A DNA stretch of 64,000 nucleotides from Planococcus citri. Lineage: Eukaryota > Arthropoda > Insecta > Hemiptera > Pseudococcidae. Both the position numbers and the translations under genes were made by a program. Under the pieces are notes generated by a model that worked only from the letters and a program-made list of their open reading frames with translations, was not told the DNA's origin and did not search any database. The stretch covers positions 40,970,559 through 41,034,558 of the forward strand of contig NC_088680.1 of the NCBI RefSeq assembly GCF_950023065.1. Direction: 5' to 3'. This document shows positions 10,799 to 25,700 of the stretch, in pieces. Each line of letters begins with the position of its first letter. Position 1 is the stretch's first letter.

Positions 10799-13700
10799 CT
10801 GAAAAAATAACGAAAGAAGAACGACTATAAGACAAGTAGTAATGAATATCGTATCAATTGGCAAAAATGGCAAAATTGATGTTTTTCTACCACATCAGTC
10901 CACAAATTTTCATTCGGCACCACCTCCTCTCAAAAACCTGAAAATAACTTCTACTTTAAGAATGAGGCCCAACATGATGTCTGTTCTGAACCCCCATCGA
11001 CTCTGCTATTTTTCGTCATTTTCATAGTGGAATAAATAAAAGAGAAAACTGCTCTTATTCTTAGTTCTGCCAGTCAAAATTATTCTCCATTTTTGGTTTT
11101 TCATTCGGCATTTTTGTATCCAATTCCCCCTCCCCCTCCTCAAAAAAATTGGAGCGCGACACCACAGCTTGCAAGTTGAATTTTTTTTTCAATTGAAAAT
11201 TAATAAAGTTAATGAGGTTTAGCTGTTTTTTTACATCCAAGCCAGTATCAGTTCGAAGAAAAACTTTAACCTCCCCTTCCCCCTCCCGAAACTTTTTTAT
11301 TCAAGTATGGGGCGAGGATAGAAAATTAGAAAAAAATGGACTGGAAACCTGGAAAAGTCAGGAGAAATGACTTGCCAAAAATAATAGACCTCCTGGAGGA
11401 GGAGAAAAGGGAGAATTTTGAATTTTTATAGACCTTCTTGGAGAAAAATCTCCAAAAAATCTCCTATTAGAATATGTTACAAATCTAGTTACACCTTGAG
11501 GACTTGATTTTTTGGAGTGAGGGGAGAGGAGGGGGGGGGTTAACTAAGGGCAGTGTTTTTGGATGCTGGATATTTTTGAGCACGTAACAGCTGTACGACT
11601 GGTCGACTGCACGATTATATTTCGATAGGCACATATGAGCTCACGATTGGATTTGTTGTCCGCGCACGCGGCGTCAGAAATGAGTACGTGCCTAGTGCCT
11701 ACGCCTACAGTACATATCTTGGCGATCGCCAAATCATCCAAATGTGTACCGATCACGCGACACCTACGAGAGTAAGGAAGTGCTTCTCGCTACCGCTGCT
11801 GCTAGGGAACTTGGATACAATGTGTATGTCTATGTACAGCACTGTGATGTCCTATCTAATCTAATAAGAGGAAGGTACACTCCCAACTTTGTAGATAAGG
11901 TACCTACTCGGCAGGCTGAGGCTCGTACTTAGTCGCAGTGTAATTAATTAGTACTCGCGATGGCGATGAGTTTAATCTACTGTACGTGTTATACAACTTA
12001 ATTTGATTTGATTTGGTTTGGCTCGGCTTGGCTTGACTTGATGAAAAAAACGAGCGTATGATCGATGCGACGCGTAAATTATCCTGTCATAGCCGCACGA
12101 CCTCTTTTTTTGCGGCAACATTTACACGCGATTCGTTGAAAAGTGTGACAAGAGAAACGACAACGAAGACGACAACCGACAACGAAGAAAACAGAAGAGG
12201 AAAAACAACTTTCGATACTCAACACTTTTAATCATTCGACCAAGCATCGATCTCGCTATCGTCTCCATCGAGTAAAAGCAGGTAAAAGCAAAGGTACTTA
12301 TGTATTTGTACTGTGGATAAGTGCAAGGGAGACATTCGGGAAGAGTAAGTAATCACTTAATCAGTGTCTGCGAGTTCCTACATTGATACTTGCGTCGCTG
12401 CCGCTTACTCTCGTATCGTAATCGACTCGAATACACGTGTACCTCTGGATGGGTCTGTGCCTGTGTCAGCAATCCCTAAGTAGTAGGGAAACTGTTCTGC
12501 CATGGTTAAAATGATTTTTTTCCCATCTCCTCGTCGAGAGTGTCACTAGGCCATCTACTTTAGTTAGGTATCACATCAATTTTATTCGCACATTTTTCCT
12601 GAAACTTGAAAGTTCGTCGAATTCAATAAAATATCGGTTCGTGTACCCTGGACCAGCACTACACTTCGTACTTTGGAGCTTCTTTTTTCATATTGTTCAA
12701 TCTGAGAGGATGAATTGGTAAAAAAAAAAAGGCCAAATGGTGTTGTGCAGTCGCATATGCGCGACTATGGCATGGCTACTCTCTAAATTTGAAACAGTAA
12801 AATTTCACTGCTTAGCAGTCACGACATTTTGTTTTTTTAAAAGCAGTAGGTTTTTACTGCAAAACAGTAGAAAATCTACTGAATTGGCCAGTCAAATGAT
12901 TTTTTACTGACCAATTTCAGTAATTTTTCACTGGTTTTGCAGTAAAAAAGTACTGTTTTTAAAAAGGCAAAATGTCGTGACTGCTAAGCAGTGAAATTTA
13001 ACTGCTTCAAAAGAGAGTACTGCCAGCGAAATTGACGCGGAGATGTTTCGTTTACGGCTAGTCTGGTTGTATGTTTTGCCTAACTCGCAATGTTTCAGGC
13101 GAATATATGCACAATACGTAACGCGGAAAACTGCATCGCCATCATCTACGAGTAAGTTGTCGGCATTAGCCAACTAATTGGCCAAAGTTCGTTCGAAATA
13201 TTTTTTACGTAAAAAAGGATGTTGGATACTAGAATGCCGAATAAAAAATTTATTTGGATTTTTCCATTGATTATAAATTGAGCTGTGAAAAATTGGTAAT
13301 ACGAGATGTAAAACAACACCATTCCTGCAGATGATAAAAATTTGGGTTTCATGGCTTCAAAATTTCTAGTTTTTAGGAGAATATTTCAACGGTATCTACG
13401 TAATTTGAAAATTCCCAATTTTTCAGAAGTAAGACAACATTACGTTATGATTTTCCTAACTCACACAACTTCTTCCAAACTGTTCTCAATTTTCCAACTC
13501 ATCCGATTTTTCCCAAAAATTCTCAACATTTTGCCAGTGTTTTTCTGTCTGGAGGGGAGGGGGGGGTGAGGAGAAACAAGTGAGACAACCTTCAATATTC
13601 GGTACACCCCTGTAGAAAGCTCTCAAGTGAAACCCTCTCATTGCATGTTAGAAAGTACTCCTTAGGTCAATTTTTAGAGTGTTTGGGGGGTAAGGTCTTT

Positions 13701-16700
13701 CCCTCCTTGAAAGGGGCGGGGATTACATAAGAAGCTGAAATTCGGACATGATGATCACAGTGAGAGTACTGACCAATGGCGTGAATTTGGACCCATTTCG
13801 TCTATTCGGAGTCATATTATAATCCCTTCAAAAAAAATGACTTTTCTGTAATTTACAACTCTGACCATCCCCACTCCTGAAGTAAACACTGGTTCCTAAA
13901 CGAACCCCATTCCCCATGTTTGATCTAATTCAGGGTGTATACCGGGTCATATAAGTCATACAAAAGTCGTACTTCGAGATTTGCAAACATGCAAGTCATA
14001 CAAGTCATACAAAAATCATACTTTTGGCCAAAAATCACTCAAAAAATTTTTAATTTCAATTTCATGTTTAGGTTAAATGTTAATGATGTAAATTTTTTAA
14101 AATTGTGTTTTTAGAGTCGAAAAAACTCAATTGTAATCACTTTTCTTCTTCAGATCAACACTTAGCCAATCAGCGAGTAGTATTTTCAAAGATCCAATTA
14201 ACGAATAGTATTTTTATAATGCGAAGCAATAATATTTTGGCGCCAAATTCGAAAAAGTTATCGGTCGTTTTTTCTCGTCATTTTGGAGCGGATTCATAAA
14301 AAATTGCCCAGCAGTTTTTAATTTGTACGATCGTATACCTATAATTTTTTGAAAATTTTATAAAAATCAGACATCTTTCTATAAATAGGAAGTGGAACTG
14401 AAAAATCAGAAAATGTTTTGTTTAAATTGTTGCTACGTGTGTCTGAGGTGAGATTACGTTGATTATTCCATCAAAAGTTGTTTAGTTGTATGTTTTCTAA
14501 CTTAGGTATACGAAACATTTTTTCGACTTCATTTTGATAAAAGTAGTAGGTACATTTTAGTTTACTTCATGAATTATGAAAAAGATCAAGAATTGGGAAG
14601 TCGGTTTCAAGATGATATTTAAAAGTGAACTTAGCAACCAATGCAACCATCAACCAATAAGTGTGATGAAAGCAAATGCAAAAACTATCTTGCAATCAGC
14701 GAATATAGCTGATCGCTTGTTTATAATGAAAAGAGTGTATTTTTTAGTTTATTTTTTAGCCCGGAAATGTATCTTTTTCTGTAAAAGTTATTGAAAAAAA
14801 GTACATATTTACAAAAATGCAAACTTTGTCCTACTGAAGTCATACAATAGTCATACTTTTTGCTAAAGTGGTTCTGGTAGACAGGGATGTTAACCGAAAT
14901 GAAAAAAAATATCGGTTATTTTTTAGCGATCATTTTTTTCAAAATTATTGATCAAGGTTACGGTTGAAGGTTACGGTCGCGACTAGAAAAAATAAACTTT
15001 ATTTTCACTGTATTCATGTGTTAAGGAGATGCAAAAATCATTAAAATTACTAGTAAATAATGAAATATGAGGAAAATTTGCCAAAATTGCACATAAAAAT
15101 TTTGAACACCTGTAAAATTTGACAGAAGAAGAACTGAATGATTAAATTACTAAAAATTACTTCAAATAATTAATGAAATTTTGATAAAATTCGCCAAAAG
15201 TGCTGAACAAATTGTTGCAAACGTGTTAAAACGAGTGAAAATCACTCAACATCACCGAGTGATTAAGTATAATTTTGTAAAATGTAACTAGTTAGAGCGA
15301 GAATTACGTGAATAATCGTTGCAATTTCTATTGATGTTGAGACTTTGAGAATGAGAAAATCTCAGAAAATCGTCCCTAAAGGATTAAATTTCAATACAAG
15401 TTGCCACAATTTTACTAAAATTTAATAAAAAATCTTTGGAATTGCTTTAAAACGCACATATGGCGCCAAAATTTATCAATCTTCATTAATTTTCATCAAC
15501 TTTGATCAAAAATGAAAAGTAACTGTACTGTAACAGAAATAAAATGAATCGGTTATGGTTACGGTTGAAAAAATTAAATCAATAATAATTTTAGTTACGA
15601 TATTTGTTGAAAAATTCTAAATCAATATTTTCGATTATAGTTATGGTTACGGTTTTAGACTCATTTTAGCGGTTAAAATTCATTTCGGTTAAAAATTACC
15701 GATACGGTTAACATCCCTGCTGGTAGACACCCTGTAATTTCATCCATTGGATTAATTTTCAGATTGAAAAAGTGAAAATGTATGTTTCGATGAAATTTTT
15801 ATCAGTAAAATCTGACACATCGCGAATCGTCTGCTTCAATCTCAAAATGTCGAATAATATCAACATTTTGAGTCCCGCCACCATTTTTTCCAAAGTTTTC
15901 CTTGTCGCAATAGCCTTAATTTCTTTAACAAAACTTTGGTTAAAATGAAACGGAAGATTTCATTAATGCACAATACTTCCTCGTATACAACATAGCACGT
16001 AGGTGTCTCGTATAAAGTATAAGTACGTATGATGATGAATAAGCGCGTAAATGGGAAGGCAAAAAAAAGCAAAAACAAAAATAAACAAATTAGGTATTTA
16101 AATACGTATGCGTACGTACGAGTATGTTTGGTAATTAATCGTAACAAGGTACACTTTCTTCATGCAAATACGAGCAGGTACGCGTATTGTCGATAAGAGA
16201 AAGTAGTGGTATTTTTAAATAAACAGCGCCGCGCTTCATAACTACCTATACCTATCAACCGAAGTAAGTTAGTAAGTAAGTAAGCGAGCGAGCGAGTGAG
16301 TAATTAAGTACTCGCATAAATACGCTTACGTTACTTATACTCGTACGTAGAAACGTACGCCGAATCTGCGATCGCGATATCTTGCTCGTCCGTCGTATAA
16401 TTTTTTAATTAGGTAATGTGATTATTTCAAATTGCATCTCGCATCGATTGAGATTTCGAAAGTGATCTATGGACGCATTTATAACGCGACGACTGACTGC
16501 CTCGCAACGAACGCGAGCGAAAGGGTTGAGGTCTGAGGGTAACAGCAACATAAACAACCAATTGCCAACTATACCAACTATACGTGTACTCATATATGTG
16601 TAAGATGGTTGATGGTTGGATAGAGCATTAGTGCATTAGTGCCACTTGCAGTAGATGCCACCTGTGGGCTGTCGCTGCGTCTCACTCTTTTCGGTACTTT

Positions 16701-19700
16701 ACAGTGATACAGTGTAGAAATTTCGCGAGAATCTAAATACGAGTATTATGTACTTTCTCGTTCGCTTGTCACATTTTTAAATGCTCGTACGAGTAACAGT
16801 TTAGGCCAGTTTTATACGCGTATGTAGTATGTACATTGTACACTTAGCCATCATCGTGGAATAAGCGAATCAAAATGTAGGTACTGGTACATGTAAGACG
16901 AGTCATTTTGCAGCAAAACACAAGCATGAAGACTAGAGAATGTTTGTGCTGGACATATTATGTATACAACTTATGGAAAATTAGAACTATGTAGAAGCCA
17001 ACTGCGCAATGCGCACTTACCTGGGAAATAATTTATCGCAGTCTAACGGACCCCAGCCACTGTTGTATTCTTTCATCAAGCGATCTAGGGCTTTTTCGGC
17101 CGGAAATTCTCCCATCATCAGTCTGAGGCCCAAGCTGTAAAAATAAGAAATGAAAATCCATTAAAATCCGGTAGGTATGGTACCAATAGTTCGGTAATAG
17201 GTATGTAGGTACTAGGGAGTTATTATCATTCACTGTGACCAACCGAAACATTTAGCAGAATACTTTTTTGGGGGTACTCAATATATATTTCTGCACACTC
17301 TGTATGCCCTATGAAGGTATAGGTAGGTATTTGCTGATACCGATCAGTGATCATCATGAACGTCGGTTCGATTAGGTTTATAACTTTCGCGAGCCCATCT
17401 TCCGATCTCTCTGCTTTTCGTTGATTCTGTCTCCGCGCTTTGCCGTCGCCATCACCATCGCGATCCCCATTCAAGCGCGTCTAACCGTAGAACCGTGCCT
17501 AAACCGCCATTCCCACGCTCTAGATGCCGAAGCGTCTATTTTGCTTCAATGTCTATCTGTCTATCTTTTTTTTTTTCATTCTTAGCTCGGCTAATTGTTT
17601 GTATATTTATAAATTTTACACACTTGCCGTCGTCGTCGATAGCCCAATTACCTACAAGGTAAGTAGTAAGTACGTATAAGTAATGTAGGTACGACGTACG
17701 AGTATACTCGTATTTTGCGAGTAGCCTGCTACCTACACCACCTAGTGTATGAATTGCAATTGAATACACTAATGGCCGTTGGATACGATGCGACGCGACG
17801 CTGCTTCGTTATCATTCCTGCTGCCAGTCTCTTAACGTAGATGTTTCGCGAGTGATTCGCGAAATATGAATGTCACGTCACGTCAAGTTTTTTAACGTTC
17901 GTTCGGCACTTATTGACAGTTTGATCGCAAAGTAAATATCACGTATAGCTATTCGTGTACGGTGTAATTTAGTACGTACGAGCTAAACGTTAAACGTTCA
18001 ATATACGTGCATTATATGTACACTTAGTCTTTCTCACCTGTACTTACAAAGTACACATACACAATCTGCCGCTGAAATTGGTCCATTCCGCTCATTTCTG
18101 TACCTCTACCCACCTACTTACTTACATGGTATTGGTGTCTACCGATCGAAAAAAGGACGAAAAAACCCCCAAAATCTAATAACATTTACGAAATTTTGAA
18201 AGAAATTTAATAGCAATTTTTAAAGAAAAAAACGAATTTTTTGTCCCCACAAACTCTTAATTTTAAAAAGCTTTCGTCTCTTCGCTCGCGCAAGATTATG
18301 ATTTTTTTCAAAAATCTTTCGCCCTCGCTTCTCTGAGGCAACAAGTTCTCTTCTTTGGATTTAATTTTCAAAAATGAAAAAATGAAAATGAGCATGAAAA
18401 AAAACTTTGAGAAAAAAAGAAGTTTTTGTGGTCGATGATTTTTTTGGTTGACAAATTTTCATTCTCGGGTAGGAGGGGGGGAGTGTTATCCAGTTGAAAA
18501 CAGACTGGGGTAAGTAGTTGTGACAGCTATGGAATTCAAATGTAGAGTATCTAAGATACCTTGTGGCTGAAAGTTGGTGATGTATAACTTACATTAGTGT
18601 GGAACTCCCTTTGACTCCCCAAATCAAAATCTATCCCTCCCAGCCATTCTAGAGCCTACATCCGCCTTTCCAGTGCTTCACACACGCATGTAAGAATTCA
18701 TAAGACCTCAGGGTGTATACAATTTTGAGTCCACGTGTTGGTTTTTTTAATCGGAGTGGGAAGTAAGGGGCTGGAAGGATGTAAACTATAAAATTTGACC
18801 ATTTTGCAGAGCAATTTAGTCCAAATAAATGTTTTTGAGGCCATAGATTACGACTCTGACATCATTTTTTCAATTTATTAAGACACTGTCTTCACTAACT
18901 TACACAATATTCTCTCGCTTTGAAGACGTACGGTTCAAAAAAATCTATTGAATTACTTCTATAAGCTTATAGAAAATGTCAGGTTCTTTGTTTTTCTCAA
19001 TCATTTGAAGTTCAGCGAGCACTCCAAGAAGAGAAGGGGGTTTCAATCCCTTCCCACCATCCATATTTATCATAATATTTGGGTTAAAAGTATTTTAGAG
19101 ATGTGCTTAATCAACTGATTTCATAGTCCCCCAGGCCTACCCCAACTTCTCCCAAATTGGGTTGACTTGGAACAATTTACATTTTATTCCATCGAGCAAA
19201 AGCTACTTTGATAATTGCGCTCAAAATTTTACCATACCTTAGGAACCCTTGTAGAAACGTACAGAAAAAATTTGAGCCATATTGGTTTATTTGGAAAAGA
19301 GTAGGAATCAGTTCGTCAAATTTGAAATTGTGAAAAACCCATCCCAAACCCTGGTGTATCGAAGTCCGTCGCAATCTATGGAAAGCAACTACATACACAG
19401 AGTCTTACTTTATCGGTCATCTGGAAGGAAATTTCGTGCTCTTTTCGAGTGGGTATGCTGACGAAATTTTATTTTAATGCTTTTTTTTTAGACAATCCAG
19501 TTTTGAGGCTTTTACTCGACTCCAATGCAACAAATTTGATCAATTCTGATCTATTTTGCGGAGAGTTGAGTGAAATGAAATCGAAAGGGTATCTTTCTTT
19601 AAAAAATCGATTTCTCCATCATACATATTTGAAAAGTGCATGTTTCTTTATATGTAGTTTTCCAAATGATTTTTTTCAGACGTCAATTCAATGTATCTGC

Positions 19701-22700
19701 TGTTGATTTAATTTATGTAGGATTTTTTTTTTCAAGTGAGTTTTTCTGAAGAAATAGGAATAGGGCGGATTTTTGATTTAGATATTATTGTGTGGGGCGT
19801 GAAAGGGTATTCCCAGATAAGATAGGTGAAATGCCCCTGTCCTCGGATTTTTGAAGGAATGGTGTGCCCCTAAAATTGACTTTACCGACTCAATGCCATT
19901 CATAATAAATGTCATTTTCTTCAATTTTCGACATTTTATTCAATTTAAACACCTGAAAGCTGGATTAAAGAACGAACAGGTGACCATATGAATTTGAGAC
20001 CATTTAAAAGGACATCGAATTTAATTTTCCTTTAAAGTTATTGTCCTTCAAAGATCAAAAAATTCCAATTCCACGAATTCATGTCATTTTCTCATTCATA
20101 CTTAGGTATTTTTTACAAATGTGTATTTTGTAAAATCTCCATTTTCTCAATAAAAAAAAAATTGAGGATTTCAAAAGTTTTAGAGTTATTGAAAGCAGCA
20201 TAAAATTTCCTTTATTATGATGGAAGAAAATTGTGGCATGCTCGAGATGAATTTAGAGAAAAAAATAAAAATGACTCAATTCATCACTTGCAACCTTTTC
20301 TCCTAATATAGAGCAGTTTTTAGGCGATTTTTTTTTTTGAAAATAGGATCGCATATCCTGAAAAAATTACATCAATGAAAATTTGCGGTAAAATCAAATT
20401 ATTCATTTTTTAAGGCATGATCGCGTTTGGAGATCTTGAAAAAAAATATACCAATGGAAAGAGGACAACATTTCTTTTATAATGGTGTAAAAAGTTATGA
20501 AGTTCTCGAGAAGTCGAGATGGATTTTGACACACGCATGACGCATGACGCACATGTAAGGAATAGAATTGGCACGAAACCAGTAGGTACGCCGTAGGACT
20601 AATTTTCATGATTGGCCGTTGGCCCGAAACAGAACAGACAGACGATAGCAGACAGTCACGAGTCGCGAGTAGAGAGTCGAGGCAGACCGGAGACCGCAGT
20701 AAGAATGCCTCATGCCAGCGATTGATGACCTATGGAGCACGTCAGATTGCTAACCCGTGATATGAAGGATCGGTGGGCATTAGACAGACAGGCATCAATT
20801 TTGCAGTTGCACCCCATTATAAGTATTCCTACTTTGCTCGCTCATTAGAGTTTTTGCGCGAAGCGCGAAAAAACTCTATCGTAACCACTTTTTCATCGTT
20901 ACCACTTTTTCATCGTCGTCGTCGAGTAGAATTTTAAAATGCTAAGCAATATGCAAAAATAATTAGCTACGTTTATTTGTTTCTAAATTCCGATTTCAAT
21001 TCAAAACTTTATCGTAGATAATATTGATATGAAAATGAAGATAAAACGGTGAGGAAGTATGTAATAAGCCAAAACTGAAATTGTAGATATAACTTTGGCG
21101 GGTTACTTTCATTTTTTTTTCAACAACGAAAAACGAATCGAATCGGTGAAGATTGTAATTTTCCAAAATAAAATATAACGATATTTCGTGTAGCAAAATT
21201 CCAAAGGTTATTTCGAATTTAATTTTATAAAAATCGGACATCTTTCTAAGTATCTATATACAAGAATTGAAACGGTAAATTCAGAAAAATTAATTCACGA
21301 GTTGATAGTAAATGTCTGAGGTGAGATTATGTTGAATTGATCATGCCATCAAGATTTGTTGAAGAAATATTGAAAAGATAAGCAAAAGGTAGGTAAATGC
21401 AAAAACTCTCTTGCAATCAGCGAATAGCTGATGGCTTGTTGTTTTCTGCTCTTTGTCTAGTGGTCATTTCGTCAGTCATTATACGCTTAAGCCTACGCTA
21501 ACGCGACAGATATGAGTAGTTTTTTACAGCTGCAGTATCGACGATTTGTTCAAATTTCATGTTTTGGCCGTCAACATTTTTTATACTTTTTCCGATCGTC
21601 TTAATGCAAATTTAAAATGCGAGACCTCTAACTACTTACTCGTTCAAAGTCAGTCCGGTCTGATAATTCGAATGTCGCGTTTCCTATTCCTAATGACGTT
21701 GACGCAATTAGGACTAATAGTAAGTCGCTAGTACCTATCTATAGTATTCGATGATGCGAATACACGCGTTGAAAAGCGTATCCGAATCTGCCAAGTGTCA
21801 ACTGAGATGCAAAATGAGCGTGATTTTGGCGCCCAAGGTACGCGTAGTACCTACGCTTGCATTCGAATTGGAATTTCCGTTTCAATAGTCGTCGATGTAG
21901 TTTACTCATTACTCACTGCCTAGGCATTCTCACACTGGGTGCTAGCACCAGGACATAGGCCACTGTTTCTGTTTGTACTAGGCATACCTACGAGTGTGTC
22001 AGCAATATCAGCAGTAGCAACAGCAACGAAGCGTTACTAATTAACGTCGCCGTTCGTCGTCGTTTTTGTATCACTTGAACCTTATAGTAAGCAGACAGGG
22101 CCTTCGAGACCCACTGCGGGCTCGGAGCAAATATAATTTGGTCTCATTTCTAGGAACGAAACCGTAAGGTGAATTGCCAATAGCCGTCAAGTATTCAGAC
22201 GATTTTCACTTATTTTGACTGCAGTTTTCTACCTGTTGAATATTTTTAAGTGGGGGTGGATTCAATTTGCGGTTCCAGTCTTGTGCAACATGTAAAGCTA
22301 TTTGTTTTCATTGAAACGTGCATTATTTTTGTGTTTTTAAACATTTTTTCAAGATATTGCTTTTTGCCCAATTGACACTACCCATCAACTTCAATTTTCC
22401 AATTACCCTGACCCTAATTTTCGCCACGTCGTAGATCCTGAACTGAGTTGAAATTGATTATTCAAACATTTCGAAAATAAGAAAAAAATTGTTTTCAAGC
22501 AGGTGTCACTTTGTCATGAGTTGGCCGTTAAAAAATGAGACTATGCCTGGACTATGGCTTTAAAAATGCAATAACAGTCATTTTAAAAATCGTGTTTCAG
22601 TTCAAAAATACTGAAAAAATTGAAAAATCAGAGAGTGGTGCCACGTGGAGCATGGAGGGGCCAATTGCTCTTCATAAGTGGGTAAAAATCTACATAGAAT

Positions 22701-25700
22701 AAGATACACAAAAATTGACTTTTTTTTTTGCTTTCTGGCCCATTTTTTACTTTACAAATCATCCCTGCTTCGCTCAAACAGCACTTTTGCATATCTTAAT
22801 TTTCATAAAATACAGTAATCGCATGAAACAAAAATTTTTTATGAAAATTACGATTTATGCCTAAAAATTTTGGTTTGTCTCTCCTTTAAAAAAGTCTGGT
22901 TACTACAAAAAAAAAACAATTTCATAACAGAGATGAGCAGTGATCAAGTATAGGTCACAAGAAGTTCAAAAATTGCAAGTATTGCTCGTCAGGGATGTTT
23001 TTAAGCTAAATTAGAGTGGGTGGCGGCTATTGGAAAAGTTTTTTTTTTTGCTTTCCAATAGTTGCCATCGGAATATTTTTGCCATATTGGGCACAAAAAT
23101 AAGGTGAGGGGCAATGAAGGGTATGGTTGAAAGTTTCCATTAGCGCGATCAGTGTTACCAAATAGCTAAACAAAAAATTTTATTCGTCAGTTTACTTAAT
23201 TGAGGTTTTTAGAGAGGGTGAGGGGGGTTCGACGAAAAATTTGCCGAATAATGTAGAAAAAAATACCAATTTTGCCGATCGATTGATATCATATTCATAT
23301 CACTTATAAAAATTTTCATTTTCTGTTTTGAATTTTTGGGGGTTCAAATGTGTGTTTTTTTTAAATTTTAAAACAAGAAACAAATTGGCTCGAGCGAAGC
23401 AAGGGCGAAAGTTTTTGAAAACTTGATTTCGAGAGGCCTAAAAACAATTTTTTTCAGGAAGCTGATTTTGAAAAAAAAAAGTGGACGGGGCCGATCGAAG
23501 CGAGGCAGGGTGTCCACAAGCCTGGAAAACCTGGAAAACCAGGAAAAGTCAGGGAATTTCGTAATTTTCACGCAAAATCCCTGGAATTTTGAAAAAACGA
23601 TCTATTGCAAATTTTGGATAAGGACTTTTGATGAAAGAAAAACATTATTTTTTACTTCTCGAAAGACAAATTTTCAAACGCTTTTGCCCTCGCTTCGCTG
23701 GGGCTTGTTTTCTTTTCTTTTTCACAACAAGATGATCGTTTCTTGATAGTAAAAATCAAGTTTTAAAACCAAAAAATTAACTCCTCACAAAAAACCATCG
23801 TTTTTATGACTCTCGAAATGCAAATTTTCAGAAGCTTTCGCTCGAGCCTGTTCTCTTTTCTTTTTCAAAAGTAACTTTCTTTCAAAAAAACATCATTCCA
23901 ATATTGAAATTTAAGAAACCAAAAAATAACTCGTTGCATTAAAAAAACCTCGTTTTTAGGCATCTCGAAATTGAAATTTTCAAAAGTTCTAGCCCGAGCA
24001 GAAACAAATTTCACATTTTCAGGCCTCCAAAAATCCAAAAACCAGGAGAAAAATTTTCATAAGTCATATGAATATTGTATCAATTGGCCAAAATTGATGC
24101 ATGTCTTGTTTATTTATTTATAATTTAAAAAGTTAATAATCGAAGTTTAGCTGTTTTTGTATCCAAAGATGTATTCAGTTCGAAGAAAGGCTTAAGAAAT
24201 GAACTTGCACCCCCCCCCCTCCAAGTCCTTTTTAATTAAAGTGTGGGGTAAGCATAGAAAATGAAAAAAAATGGTCTGGAAAAATGGAAAAATTTGTCTG
24301 GAAAACCTGGAAAAGTCAGGGAAAATCATTTCCAGAAATGAGCGGACACCCTGCGAGGGCGAAAACCGTTGAAAATTCACATTTTGAGCGAACTAAAAAC
24401 GAAGTTTTTTTAAATGCAAGGAGCTTACTTTTGGCTCTTGAAATTTTAGAATTAATTTGAAAGATGTTTTTAGGATGTTAATTTTGAAAAAGAAAAGAGA
24501 ACCGGTCCAAGTGAGGGTGAAAACTCTTAAAAATTTATATTTTGAGAGGCATGAAAACCATACTTTTTATGCGAGTAGTCAATTTTTTCCACTTTGGAAC
24601 TTTGAAAGTTGAATGATATTTTTTGGAAATTTTGCGAGGGCAAAAGCCTTTGAAAGTTTTGTGTTTTGAGAAGGAAAATAACAGGATTTTCTTTCATCAT
24701 AGGCCCTTCAGAAAGCTCGGACTTGGAGGAAACAGCCCCCTTTGCCCCCCCTCGACAGCCCTGCTAATATAGGTACCTAATGGACGGTGGCAACCGGTAT
24801 GCTACGATATGAATTATTAAGTACGTACATGTAATTAAGTGATCAGGCACACCTACTTCCAATGATACATAAATTTTAGATTTATAAAAAAAAATATCCA
24901 TGTCAGTACCTGTTCATTTTGGCCAAAAATCCGTACGGTCCTTGTAACTTGGCAGTTTTATCTAAATTTCTACAGTACAACGTCCATATGCAATCCAATG
25001 TGGAGCCGTTGGATGTGCTCCTGGCGTTATTGGATTTACCGCTGCCGCCGCCGACGCTGCTCTTGTACGCTCTGCTGAGGTTCAAAACGGCTCTAAGACC
25101 ACCGTTGATGAATTCGAGTAAATCGTGCACGACACCGCCTTTGCCTTTTTTCTGTTGCTTGCCGCTGTCGCCTTCATCGTCGGTAAGGATTTTGCGCGAA
25201 TTGGTTTGCCTAAGCTGCTGCACTCGGTCCGGAGACATGAACAACGCGTTCAGAGCCACCACATCCGGATCTTTGAGCATTTCTTCGCCGATTTTCGACT
25301 CTTCGTTCCACACGATTTGCTGTACGTTGTGCAAAAGGAACAAGTCGATGGCCAGCAGGCCGAAAGATACCAGGCTTGTGCTGTTGTTCAACAGCGAAGG
25401 ACTAGTCGGATACAACAAATTGGCCACGGGCATGTTTTGTACATCGCTCGTGTTCAAACCGACGTACAGGTCTTTGAATTTGGAAAAAATGGCGCCCACG
25501 TTTTTCGTTTGCAGCGAATTATTCACCATTTTCACGATCTCCATGACGTCGACAGAACGGTTTCGCTTGCTGCCGTACAGAAGCCAATCGTGCATGCTTT
25601 GCAGTCTTTTTTGAAGGAAGTTCATCAGCGAGTTGTCATCTTTGGCGGCACCGGTTGTCGCTGAACCACTTACAATGTTTTCGTTCACGTCTGCACCCAG

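Larger units (their letters stand above)
13931..15734. mobile_element. CAGGGTGT-family TIR element, carrying two nested insertions
   Basis: Left end CAGGGTGTATACCGG, right end CTGGTAGACACCCTG (13 of 15 positions inverted-complementary). It is flanked by the 5-bp direct repeat TAATT at 13926..13930 and 15735..15739. Inside each end a direct repeat of the type GTCATACAAAAGTC-TAC occurs in the same orientation. Removing the hAT copy at 14882..15719 plus one 8-bp duplication restores the right terminus. A Helentron-like copy occupies 14112..14722. What is left has no coding capacity. Confidence 0.8.

Noticed and set aside
17340..17400. tRNA-like GGTTCGAT box
   Set aside because: No matching A box or cloverleaf arms nearby; no tRNA could be supported anywhere in the window.
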